From contig NMRA01000099.1 in the NCBI GenBank assembly GCA_002633005.1, positions 826,186-890,185 of the forward strand: DNA of 64,000 nt, read 5' to 3'. Source of the DNA: Phoronis australis. Its lineage: Eukaryota > Phoronida > Phoronidae. The position numbers and the translations under genes were made by a program. Numbering within the stretch: the stretch's first letter is position 1; each line of letters begins with the position of its first letter. The notes below the pieces were generated by a model. That model made no database searches. It was not told the DNA's origin and saw only the letters and a list, made by a program, of their open reading frames with translations. This document shows positions 26,123 through 36,507 of this stretch, in pieces.

Positions 26123-26449
26123 TAGTGGTGTCCTTAGTTACATAATGTTTGGTGGATAGCAACCGAACCATTCCAGGTAGTTAAGGTTATGTAGAACCTT
26201 ATTGACAAATTTTCAAATTTTGCCAAATATCTACAAAACTAGATTTTAACTACAAGGTTAGTAAAAACTCTGTAGAATTTAATATTTCACTTTTTACCAA
26301 TCTGCCGTTTATTGAGTATGTTTTTAGTGAAATTTACCAAAAAGAAAGGTATGTACATTGATGGCAAAACAAGAGTATCAATAACAAGATCAAATTTTAC
26401 TGGATGTCGGTGTTCAGGATGAGATCTCAAAACGCTGTTACAGTTTTTA

Positions 26450-27170
26450 TGCGCCCACATATTTATATATGGGTGCATATTGCCGTTATCTGTCTGGGCA
26501 TCCGGAACTGTATCTGCTAAACCCTCACAAAACCTCGATGAGATTTGGCAGATGTGTTTCTATGAAGGTGACGACGAATTTCGGACTTATCCGCCTACAG
26601 ATATGCCCCCTAGTGGCAATTTTATTTTTTACCTTTACATCTGTATCTTCGGAGGTCCTCAAGGGATTTTCATAGTATTTGGCAGTTAGGCATTTATTAG
26701 TGAGATGACGCTATCTCCCTGTTTTTGGATGGATTTGGGGTATTTTGCGCCACCTGGTGGCCATTTTTACTGTTTTCGAATCTGTTTTTTGCATCCACAC
26801 CTCTGTCAACCAAACCACTTTAAGGATGATTGTGAAAATTGGCACATATGTTCCTACTGTGAAGTAGACAACTGACGAAGATTTTCCGATGACTTCAACT
26901 ACTGTGGCACCTCCTAGTGGCAGTTTTTTGTGCCCGTAGCCCCTAGCAGCTACTTCATTTTTTCTGTTTTCCTCTGTTTCTCCGAAGATTTTTATATTTA
27001 TTAAATAGCTATCTATTAAAGAAGAGATGACAATAATTCCGTTTTTGGATGGATTCGACTTATTTTGCGCCATCTAATAGTCATTTCTGTGATACAAATA
27101 AACACCCGTGGAAGCACACTGTTTGCGGTGCCTTCGTGAGCGCATTTCAGCACACCGCGTTGCTCTTATC
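26450..27170 (+). repeat. Dispersed repeat, CTAGTGGC-type family, copy downstream of PSPH
   Basis: It contains CCCCCTAGTGGCAATTTT, GCGCCACCTGGTGGCCATTT, CTCCTAGTGGCAGTTTTTTG and, at its end, GCACACTGTTTGCGGTGCC with GCGTTGCTCTTATC. Largely the inverse of 3240-3900. Open frames inside are repeat translations. Confidence 0.75.
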
Positions 27171-27764
27171 TAAAATATTATTTTGTATTCGTTTGATACA
27201 ACTTGAAATTTTTTTTCCTGAAAATCGTGAGTCTGATTTTTTTTGATGCAAAATAATTTCTAAGAGCGTTTCGCCTATTAATGCGTAAAGCATAGTATTG
27301 GAAAGTTTCATATGAATGTGATCAGCCATTCCTGTGATATGATTTTCAAAGTTAGCCAAATTTGGATTTTTTTCTAGGGTCCTACATAGCCTTGAAATAT
27401 CTTCAGGTGCAATACATTTCATTGTAATTCAAAATACAAGCCAGGTTAACCCTGAGCAAAACTCTAAACATGGATCAAACCGTGCATCATGTTTTCATGT
27501 TGTAAACTTCCTTTGTGGTGGTAAACAGAATACTCTTGTTATACATTGTTTACACTCGCTCGTGTCATTGTTTTAGCTAAAGCATGAGTATAGATATGTA
27601 AATAGAGAATCCTACACAAATCTCAGGTTTATGACGTGGGCAAAACCTCATGGAAATTTCATCAAAATTCCGAGGCTTGCTTGTTTCATTATTATCTTTT
27701 CCGTCAAATTCCTCTTCATAAATTTTTTGCCAAGAATAATCCCTTTAACCGCTTGTGTCCCTTT

Positions 27765-27868
27765 AACTGGTCAGTGTAGGAACCTGTTCCTTTGACTGGT
27801 CAGTGTAGGAACCTGTTCCTTTAACTGGTCAGTGTGGGAACCTGTTCCTTTACCTGGTCAGTGTGGGG
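27765..27868. repeat. 29 bp minisatellite, about 3.6 copies
   Basis: Tandem units of (A/G)ACTGGTCAGTGT(A/G)GGAACC followed by TGTTCCTTT, period 29 bp, with single-base differences between units. Confidence 0.93.
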
Positions 27869-28559
27869 ACTTTGGTAACGGTGAGGGCTTATCAGAGTGA
27901 AGATATCATTTTGAGGAGTGACCCCCTTTATATCAAGTTTCAGATCAGGAAGTTATGAGACATTTAGTTGGAAACAGCAAATGTTAAATTAGCCATTTGA
28001 ATTGTTTGGAAATGTTGCTGAACAAGTTGTCTAATCGTGGCTGATAATTCAAGTGTAATTTCACCTTCTGTCGATGAATGCTTAATCAAATGTTCATGTT
28101 ACCAACCAGAAAGCCGATGGGTAAATATATAAAATTTTGAAGATTCCTTGCTCAGTTATTGGTGAATTAAATAACTTATTGGTCAGCGTTTTGTGGTTCA
28201 ACATCTCATTGCTGGTACCTTACACTTTGACTTGAAGCAGACACATCAAACTTGGTGCGAGGGATTGAACCGCCAGTCACTGAATTGACTATCGTTTTGC
28301 CTGCTAGATTAGGTGATGCAGCTTTAGACAAACAAAGACAGTGGATGCAAGCAATCAAGTTTGTCTGATTGAAATGCCCCGCAAATCTGGATATTTTTGC
28401 CTGTAAGCTGTCATGGCAAATTAAAGAACGACCACCGGCCAGCAAATCTTTAGTCAATTCTGTTAAACTTTATACTTGTGTTATAGCCTTTTTATGGCAA
28501 GGTGTAGGGCATCTCTAGGATAATGCACGCCACTTTTCAACCTGACCAACCACCCAGGG

Positions 28560-29480
28560 CCAGAGGGGTGTTGCTATAAATATTTTTGGGTGAAGGTTGT
28601 CTCTGGATGATCTAGAAAGAACTGATGGATGAAATTTAATGAAACTTGACACAGAGGTACGAGACAATAATGTGCCCGCTTCAGTTTATTTTCTTCGCTA
28701 GTGTCCATTTTGGTCTCCACAAGTACTTTTGAGCATGGACAGATTTTAATGAAGCCTGACATAGAGGTATGTGACAACAACCTGCTGGCATCAATCAATT
28801 TTCAGACAGACTTTCCGGTACCTTCTAGTGGCCGTTTTGGTATCAGTTAGGCACTTCTCACTATTTTGGGGAGGAAGAGCGTTTCCGATGTTGGTGTCAG
28901 AGCCGATTGTTAGTGGATTTCAATGAAACTTGACACAGGGGTATGTGACGGCAATGTGCCAGGACCAGTCAATTTTCGTGCAAATTCAACCTCAGTAGCA
29001 CCCCCTAATGGCCATTGTGTGCTGGACATATCAAAAACTTTTGGGCCTATTTTGATTAAATTTGGTACACGGTTATAGTGTATCATTAGAGCGGTTCATG
29101 CCACTTTTTAATCTGCCCTGGCGCTAGAGGCTGGGCTTTAAAATGTTTTTGGGGATGCGGAGTGGCGATCTAGAGAACTTATTGACAGATTTTAATGACA
29201 ATAATTATGTGATGCCGTTGCGCCAGCACAAGTTAATTTTTGGACGTATTCGACCTCTGCAGTACCCTCGTGGCCATTTAGGTTTTGAAAAGGGTCCTTT
29301 TTAGTATTTTGCGGAAAAAGGGCGTTTCAGGATGACATCTCGAGAACTGATTGATGGACTCCATCTTTGACACAGTTGAATGTGACGGCAATGCATTGTC
29401 TGGTTCCCGTCGATTTTGGTGGATTTTACTGTAACAGCCTATAGTAAACATTCCATTTTGAAGATGATAGCAGCTACCAG
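28560..29480 (+). repeat. Array of diverged CTAGTGGC-type units
   Basis: Four or so diverged units of 130-310 bp, each with a (T/C)AATGAA(A/G)C(T/C)TGACA segment, a TATGTGACGGCAATGTGCC-like segment and a TAGTGGCC(A/G)TTTTGG-like segment. Head-to-tail order suggests expansion of one family member. Confidence 0.7.
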
Positions 29481-29566
29481 TTTTGAGCAGATTCCAACAA
29501 GTGCTCTGGCCGTTTTGTCATTTTGTATCTATCTTTGTATCTGTCAAACCTCATGAGGGCGACATC

Positions 29567-30083
29567 CCGTTTCTCCCAACTTGTTCCATTCTATAGCTTA
29601 ACAACAAGTTGGGAAGTTTACCCCCGTAGCCAATATCTTACACGACCGAATAACTCCATTCTGGCATTAATGGTTGGAGGGCCTGCGCTCTTTTGCTCGA
29701 TAATTGCTCTAATCTCCGATCGTATCTAGCCCGACTGGGCTGGGCTGATAAAAATGAAAGTTAAGTTGTAACATATTTGAGCTTAAACCAATAGCATTTC
29801 TGAATTCCTCGTCAAATGCTGATCATGTTCCGTTTTTGAATCACAAAATCGCCCAACTACATCAGGAGTTAAGACAATCTAGTATTGTGTCCAAAATAGG
29901 CGTTCGGTAATAGTGTGCAACCACCATACGTTTCCATTGAAGCCTGGGAGATAATTGGCCTGCTTGTTATCATACGAGACAAAAGACTGAGCTGGGCAGT
30001 TAACAAAAGAGCCAGATGTTATCGCACGTTCAGTACCCCTCACGTCTGGAAAAGTTACTGAAAGACAGAACGCTGTAATGTCA
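29567..30083 (+). repeat. Segmental duplication, copy A
   Basis: Shared blocks with copy B (31043-31527) include AACAACAAGTTGGGAAG, GTAGCCAATATCTTA, GCTCTAATCTCCGATC, CCAATAGCATTTCTGAATTC and AACAAAAGAGCCAGATGTTA. It is in direct orientation, offset by about 1.46 kb. Single-base changes and small indels separate the copies. Confidence 0.9.
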
Positions 30084-30176
30084 TGATTGTTCTTCGGTTT
30101 GGCTTTGTCTCGCTGAGAAATTTTAAGAAGATTCGCGAAGAGTTGGCGAGAAGCGGGCTTTTCAAAATGGCCCACC

Positions 30177-30658
30177 CAGTGGCGGATCTACGGGGGGGTT
30201 CAGGGGGTTTAAACCCCCCCTCGGGCCAGGACCCAAAAATTAAAAAAAANATATTTGGAAATTGTCTAAACCCCTGTATACACACCACACTTTTTGGTAT
30301 ACGACTTTTCGTATGCTAAAAAACGTGTGTGTAAGCAGATGTTCGAACAAAAATTTTTGTTGGTGGCGTGACTCATACCCAGATGTGCACAATATGGTTT
30401 CACGAAACTTATGAGCCAAGTGACGAAATCGAGAAGGGTTTTTAATTATCTTAAGAAAAACTCCAGAGACATGTTAAGTGCCAGAAACTTACCAGGATGC
30501 ATGGAAATTTCACTATTTGGCTACAAAAACAAAAAATATCTTACACGGGAAGGGAAACCCCCCTGCCGACCTCTCCCCGCTCGGCGCCACGCGCCTAGGA
30601 TTCGACCTTGGCGGGAATCCTAAGCCCCCCCCTTGCTGAAAACGTAGATCCGCCACTA
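30177..30658 (+). mobile_element. Non-autonomous hAT-type element with CAGTGGCGGATCTACG ends
   Basis: The left end CAGTGGCGGATCTACG and the right end CGTAGATCCGCCACTA are inverted repeats with one terminal mismatch. G- and C-rich tracts lie just inside. CAGTG/CAGGG termini are usual in hAT elements. No 8 bp target duplication survives. A single N sits at 30250 after an A run. The internal sequence recurs in opposite orientation at 45441-45812. Confidence 0.78.
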
Positions 30659-31042
30659 ACACCTAATTCCCAATGCACTCCTTGCAGTAGGTAACAATTA
30701 TGATAGTTTACAGGAATTTGGCTAAATTTGGGCATTTCGTTTGGTACAACGGAGTGATAAAATGTGAAATTCCCATATATGGAATGGAACAAGGATATAC
30801 CCAGAGTCACTGGCGATGTCATCTGCCGGGAATTATTCCTGGGGAGTTGAGTATTGCATATTTTTCCATTCTATTTTGGGTATGACTTAAACGTATCTGC
30901 ATTTTAATCGAAATTTATGAAGACATGAAATATTTTGTAAAGAGCCTGTCGTGTGGTCTCCGCCATATTCGAATCCACCGGAGACCGGTCTTGTTCGTAC
31001 CATGGAATGAGCTGGCAACTCTATAATTACGGCGTTTTCCCG
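30659..31042. other. Spacer between element and duplication copy B
   Basis: No gene or recognisable repeat seen. Confidence 0.5.
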
Positions 31043-31527
31043 TTGCTCCCAAATTATTCGATTCTATAGCCCAACAACAAGTTGGGAAGACCAACCCTGT
31101 AGCCAATATCTTAGACGACTGATTAACTTCATTCTGGCATTTATGGTTGGAGGGCCGGCTCTCTTTTGTTCGATAATTGCTCTAATCTCCGATCAGATCG
31201 TTTCTAGCCTGACTGGACAGTGTTGCTAAAAATGAAAGTTAAGTTATAACATATTTGAACAAAAACCAATAGCATTTCTGAATTCCTTGTCAAATGCCGA
31301 TCATGTTTTTGAATCACCAAAATCACCCAACTACAAGAGAAGTTAAGACAATCCATTCTGCTAGGTTTCAGTAACCCTTTGAAGCCTGAGACAGATAATT
31401 AGCCTGCTTGTTGTCATACGGGAGAAAAGACTGTGCTTGGCAGTTAACAAAAGAGCCAGATGTTATCGCACGTTCAGAACCCCTCACGTCTGGAAAAGTT
31501 GCTGAACGACAGAACGCCGTCATGAGT
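31043..31527 (+). repeat. Segmental duplication, copy B
   Basis: The second copy of 29567-30083. It is shorter because about 30 nt near the middle are missing or replaced. Like copy A, it is followed within 100 bp by an element starting CAGTGGCGGATC. Confidence 0.9.
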
Positions 31528-31570
31528 CAAGTCTCTTAGCAATGCGCCATTTCGAATTGCCTATTTTACG

Positions 31571-32256
31571 CAGTGGCGGATCCAGGATATCACAAGGGGG
31601 GCCAACATTTTGTCCGAAACCATTTGCGCAAAGCACAATTAGATACGCATAGCACCGAATGGAGGGAGGTCGGGAGGGGGCTGTTTTTTTTCTCTAAAAA
31701 TCAAGCATTTTCCTTGATTGCTGAAGTACTATCCAAAAAAAAGGCAAAGAAAAAGGAAAAAAAAGAACGTATTGAACATGAACAAGTGCCATTACCACAG
31801 ACACGAACTCACGACCATGCAGATAGAGAGCACGTGCTATACCACTGCACCACCACGACTTCACGCACTGACAATTTGATAGTAAGAGACCTACTTGTTT
31901 ATGGTCCACAGCGTTTGCGCGCGAAACCTACTTCTTTTTGTAATGCTTATTACACTTTTTATGTTTTGTGCAATTAGTTTTTAACAAATTTGATGTATTT
32001 AAATTAGTCTTCAATTGCCCAAAAGACTAAATCCGTTTTTTGTGTTGGCAATAATGACGCGATTGGTTTGGAAATCGTCTGTAAAGTTAAGGTTTGACAA
32101 AGAAAGAATTATGAGTTTCTGAGTGATTCACTAAGGCTTCGATTAAAATTCACATCTTACTAGCAGCTTCTACTCAGATTCCACTTTCTTTAAAAAATGA
32201 AGTAATTTTCTTCCTTGCAGACGACGGAAAATGAGTCGTATTGCGCAGCGCCACTG
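31571..32256 (+). mobile_element. hAT-type MITE with tRNA-like segment, copy 1
   Basis: It begins CAGTGGCGGATCCAGGAT and ends GCAGCGCCACTG, with 8 bp perfect terminal inverted repeats CAGTGGCG/CGCCACTG. It is collinear with 35745-36507 and 46848-47549, sharing ATATCACAA(A/G)GGG, AAAAATCAAGCATTTTCCTT, GTCCACAGCGTTTGCGCGCG, TGACGCGATTG and GCAGACGACGGAAA. The 134-codon open frame within it is not a recognisable protein. Copies 1 and 2 also share about 40 bp beyond the right terminus. Confidence 0.8.
31795..31862 (-). other. tRNA-like (SINE-type) promoter segment, copy 1
   Basis: The minus strand reads TGGTGCAGTGG (A-box-like), then about 35 nt, then GTCGTGAGTTCGTGTCTGTG (B-box-like, GTTCG core). 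The spacing fits a RNA polymerase III tRNA-derived promoter. The acceptor stem does not close, so it is not a functional tRNA gene. Confidence 0.5.
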
Positions 32257-33116
32257 CCGGTCGCCTGGGATATAGCGGGAGAGCCTACACTTAGCCATAG
32301 TTTCGTTACCATTGAGCCGTGTTCCGAATTTGACACTTGGAATTGGATCGTTACTCATTCCTACAGTTTTTTAACCATATCAGTCGAATAATGCAAACTT
32401 GCAAAATATAAAGCCAGTTTAGATCGCAAACCCGAGATTTCAGTAATTTGAGGACAAACGTGGAAACTTCTCAGATCCGCATCCCTTTGGCGCGGTTGAC
32501 AAGTGCTACAGCCGGCTCCATCTATTGAGAAATTCGTGTGGCTTGAGGTTGCTGCACGCACTAGCCTATACCTAATGCATTGATTCCGTCCAGACAAGTT
32601 CGTTTTTGTGTCGCCGGTGCCCAGTAGGCCTGCAGACCGCTTGCCCTTGCCAAGCTGCTTCATATACCTTGATAATGCGAGAAGTTAAGAAAATATACCA
32701 GCACATTTATACGAAAAAGAGAAGGGTTAATCGAAGGGCTGAATGCGCAATTAGTTCCAGCGAGGTTTATAGACTCGTCGGGTGGCCAAACACGGGATTT
32801 ACTGGAGTAGCTAATGCGCTTTGTATTTTCACAATTTTTTATCGTCAGGTCTTCGGTCTCATTTGAACTCATTTCCTGGCCTGCAAGTGGGAATGTTCTA
32901 TGGTCATTCGGGTAATGAATCATTGATCAATTTCGTTATCATAATGTCCGCATCACCGTACACAAACCGTTCAATGCGTAGTCTCGCAGAGAGAATCCTT
33001 CAAGAATTTTTCTGCCTTTGTGCCCAGATTTGATGTCACGCGTTTTGTCAAAGAATTTTTCATTAACATCTGCTTCCCCGCCATACACGGTGTCGTCGCG
33101 AGCCGCCGTCAGCAAC
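32257..33116. other. Gene-free spacer
   Basis: Short overlapping open frames are present on both strands without protein-like conservation. No repeat or RNA gene was recognised. Confidence 0.5.
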
Positions 33117-33120
33117 TTAA

Positions 33121-34270
33121 AGGCGAAGGCAACCTTTTTTCATGTCATTTTTAGCAAAAATAGGGTTCGTTGATTATCCCAAACATATTTTTCACTTATT
33201 TACAGCTTTTCGTAATTTAATTAATTACTCGTCGTCTACTCCGGAAGTGACGTTTTGGGAGGCAAGAATTTCTCGCCAATTTCTTTTCATACAGTCCGAC
33301 TGTGAGAGCAGTCGAGTCAGTCATTGTTCTACCTCGGTGGTGATAAGTTCAGTCGTCGTTTGCTCTTGTTTACGAGTCAGTCAACATGCCACGCTGTTGC
33401 TGCCTACCGAGATGTACTCATTATCGTCTCACGTACAGAGGAAGAGCTGTCCCACTTGCCCGAGTGTACCGCGACACACTCCCAGTGGATGGTGACTTGA
33501 GCACCCAAACTGCCGCCGTGCGACTCCCTCGTCACACACGTGGCACCTTCTAACGCTCCAATACAAGTCCTCAATAAACTTATCAAACTTAGGCTCAGCG
33601 ATCTGTTCATTGGATGGCGAACTATACTTTTCACTGGGTGTCAAACTGGGCCTGTATTCACTCCCACTACTCAACATCGTTGCAAGGCTGCTTACAGGCT
33701 CTGGGCTAGAGACAACAGCACACGGGGAATCACTGCTAGTTCCTGGAATTGCACGCTATGGGGTACGTTCGGAGGCATGCATAACAGTAGATGACAAAGT
33801 GCCTCCAGTCACTGTTTATAGTGGCCACAGCTCGCGAGGCTTCTCGCTTCAAAAACGCACTTATCGGGGATGGCGACGGGGCACTGCCGGGAATCAGCAG
33901 GGACGGTATGGAACCCTTCTTCAGGCGTTGTTTCGCAGGGACCTTTATCAATTCAGCGTACATATCTCTGTCGCAATCTGACTGCTGAAAATCCTTGCCA
34001 CTGCTTTGTACGTTGCGTGAGCGGGTAGCAAACGACGACCGAACTTATCACATCCGAGGTAGAACAATGACTGACTTGACAGCTCTCACCGTCTGACCGT
34101 ATGAAAAAAAATTGGCGCGAAATTCTTGCCTCCCAAAACTTCACTTCCGGAGTAGAGGACGAGAAATTAATTAAATTACGAAAAGCTGTAATTAAGTGAA
34201 AAATATGTCTGGGACAATCAACAGACCTTATTTTTGCTAAAGGTGACATGAAAAAAGGTTGCCTTCGCCT
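33121..34270. mobile_element. DNA transposon with long inverted arms and TTAA target duplication
   Basis: The element starts AGGCGAAGGCAACCTTTTTT and ends with its exact inverse. It is flanked by TTAA at 33117-33120 and 34271-34274. Inverted arms of about 245 bp (33121-33364 and 34027-34270) are highly similar. TTAA duplications are diagnostic of piggyBac and Kolobok superfamilies. The internal 660 bp has no intact transposase, so it is non-autonomous. A 55-codon plus-strand frame at 33386-33553 begins MPRCCCLPRC, faintly like a THAP zinc-finger start, which would favour Kolobok. That assignment is uncertain. Confidence 0.85.
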
Positions 34271-34274
34271 TTAA

Positions 34275-35710
34275 TAACATTGTCAAGAATGATTGACTGC
34301 TCAGTGCTCAGTGAGACGTATTTTCAGCACGGGCTTATTTATTCTAAAACTTTTAGTGTAGCTTTGCGACTGATCTCTGTGCTACAGTTCAATGGTTACG
34401 TCAAAATGCAATTTCCACTTGCAAGTCATTGTCAATCCGCCGTCAAATTAGTCCAGGTGGAGAATGTATTGTTTACTATTGCATCTTTACTCTTGCAAAA
34501 ACGCTGAATGCTCGTTTTCCCTGGGACCTGTTTCTCGAAGAATCTATCGCCAAAGTCAATTTTTTGACTTTGGCTTTCAGTACTACTGATGTTCCCGATC
34601 AGGTTATGGATTTTTGTTTTTGGCTTCGAATTGATTTCCTAGTCACTAGCCGTAGGGTGATTTTCTGGAACACCTAGTTTAGCCAACCGTAGACTGATAT
34701 TTTGTCATAATACAATTATACTCTACGTGAAACAGACCCCTGGGTAACTATCATAGACAGGTTACAGCAAATGTTTAGAATAGAGCAAATAGGCTACTTG
34801 GAAATCATGTTTCAAGTTTTAGCTCATTGTTAAATGCCTTAGTCACATATAGGGCAATGCTCGGTTGATTGGGTTCTTTCCCGACACTTAGCATGATCGG
34901 GCGATTTTTATCGGATCATTATAGCCGGGCTGCAGGGGCGGATCCAGGATTTTGAGTTGGGGGGGGGGGGGGGAGGGNNNNNNNNNNNNNNNNNNNNNNN
35001 NNNAGGGGCATCACGAAATTATGAAAAAATACGGGAAATACGACCAAAATCTATTAATTAGTGTAAAACGCATAATTTTGGACTATTATCATCGAATTAT
35101 TATCATACGAAGCATTTCCTGTTCTATTACCCGTAAATCGGTACGATTCCTAAAGTGTTGCGCGTTTTAGGAATCCATAAACGGGCCTGCGCAGTATATG
35201 GATTTCCCCCGCTTTTGATGACGTCATCCGCATATTGCGCAAATCAACAAAACGCGCAGAGCAGGGCTATTCGCGTGCTGGCTACCACCTAGCGGCACGC
35301 AGGGAACCAGTGAGCAGCTGGTAAAAAGACGGGATTGTTACCAAAATACGTCGTCGCACTAAGCCTTATTGTTGCTATTTTCCCCGAGTGCAAATCTACG
35401 ACAGGTGGTCACAAATTCCCAAAAGACCTAAGGTTACTACAGGCGTGGAGAACTGCGGTCAACATGGTCAACCAAGTGACAAAAACTGTGCAGTGCCGAA
35501 GCCTCACGCCCCGTGTGTGCTTTATGCCTTTCCATTGAGAGACTACATAATCACGTTACTTGGCAAGTTTTTAGCAATTAGTGTCTATCAACATCGTTCA
35601 GTGATATTATCCTCACCAGTTACCCCCACTGATGGGTTTATTCAGTAGAACTAAGTGTTTCTTTTCAGAAACTCACACGGGACCCGGATGATAGGCTAGC
35701 AGCACATATC
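34275..35710. other. Gene-free region with an assembly gap
   Basis: It contains a GCAGGGGCGGATCCAGGAT element left end at 34931 running into a G tract and a 26-N gap (34978-35003). No right end is seen. No gene was recognised. Confidence 0.55.
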
Positions 35711-35742
35711 ATGGGCGGCGCACCCTATGGTGCGCTGCCCAT
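35711..35742. repeat. 14 bp-arm palindrome
   Basis: ATGGGCGGCGCACC and GGTGCGCTGCCCAT flank a 4 nt loop, with one G-T mismatch. It lies 2 bp before the MITE at 35745. Confidence 0.85.
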
Positions 35743-35744
35743 GC

Positions 35745-36507
35745 CAGTGGCGGATCTAGGATATCACAAAGGGTGCCCAACATTTTGTCTGAAAACATTT
35801 GTGCAAAGCACGATTAGATGTGCATAGCACCTAATGGGGGGAGGTCGGGAAAATTTTTCTGTTTTTTCCTCTAAAAATCAAGCATTTTCCTTGATTCCTG
35901 AAGTATTAACCAAGAAAAAAAAGGCAAAGAAAACGAAAGAAAACAAAAACACGGAGAACATGTCAAACATGAAAAACTGCAGTTTAAAAACACGGAGAAC
36001 ATGTCAAACATGAACAACTGCAGTTTGCACAGACTCGAACTCACGACCTAGGGGTTAGAGAGCGCATGCTTTACAACTGCCCCACCACGATTTCACTCCT
36101 ACATTGATTATAAGAGACCTACTTGTTTATTGTCCACAGCGTTTGCGCGCGAAACCTACTTCTTTTTGTAATGCTTATTACACTTTTTATATTTTGTGCA
36201 ATCAGTTCGTAACGAATTTGTTGTATTTAAAATATTCTTCAATTGCCCAAAAGACCAAATCCGTTTTTTGTGTTGGCATTAATGACGCGAGTGCTTTGGA
36301 TATCGTCTTTGAGTTAAAGTTTGACAAAGAGAGAATTATGAGTTTCTGAGTGATTCATTAAAGCTTCGATTAAAATTCAAATCTTACCAGCAGCTTCTGT
36401 TTTTTCATCGTCACTCAGATTCCATTTTCTTTAAAAAATGAAGAAATTTTTTTCATCGCACAGTAAAGCAGACGACGGAAACGGAGTCGTAGTGCGCAGC
36501 GCCACTG
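35745..36507 (+). mobile_element. hAT-type MITE with tRNA-like segment, copy 2
   Basis: CAGTGGCGGATCTAGGATAT start and GCAGCGCCACTG end. Collinear with copy 1 and copy 3, and longer because of an internal tandem duplication of about 46 bp around 35945-36025 (ACACGGAGAACATGTCAAAC repeated). Confidence 0.82.
36022..36092 (-). other. tRNA-like promoter segment, copy 2
   Basis: The minus strand has TGGTGGGGCAGTTGTAAAGC then GGTCGTGAGTTCGAGTCTGT, the best B-box match of the three copies (GAGTTCGAGTC). No complete cloverleaf. Confidence 0.5.

Larger units (their letters stand above)
26123..29560. other. Gene-free region downstream of PSPH
   Basis: It starts with the PSPH 3' untranslated region of unknown length. 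The rest is repeat-rich (26450-27170, 27765-27868 and 28560-29480 are listed separately). No exon or RNA gene was recognised. A segment near 28255-28275 resembles a tRNA B box on the minus strand, but its T stem does not pair. Confidence 0.55.

Noticed and set aside
26711-27073. 120-codon minus-strand frame downstream of PSPH
   Set aside because: Entirely within a dispersed repeat; related copies have different frames.
28253-28325. tRNA-like sequence with GGTTCAATCCC on the minus strand
   Set aside because: A perfect B box, but neither the T stem nor the acceptor stem pairs, so it is not a tRNA gene; at most a SINE fossil.
31573-31977. 134-codon frame at a MITE
   Set aside because: Lies inside a three-copy repeat; the other copies do not keep the frame, and a lysine-rich stretch comes from an A-rich tract.
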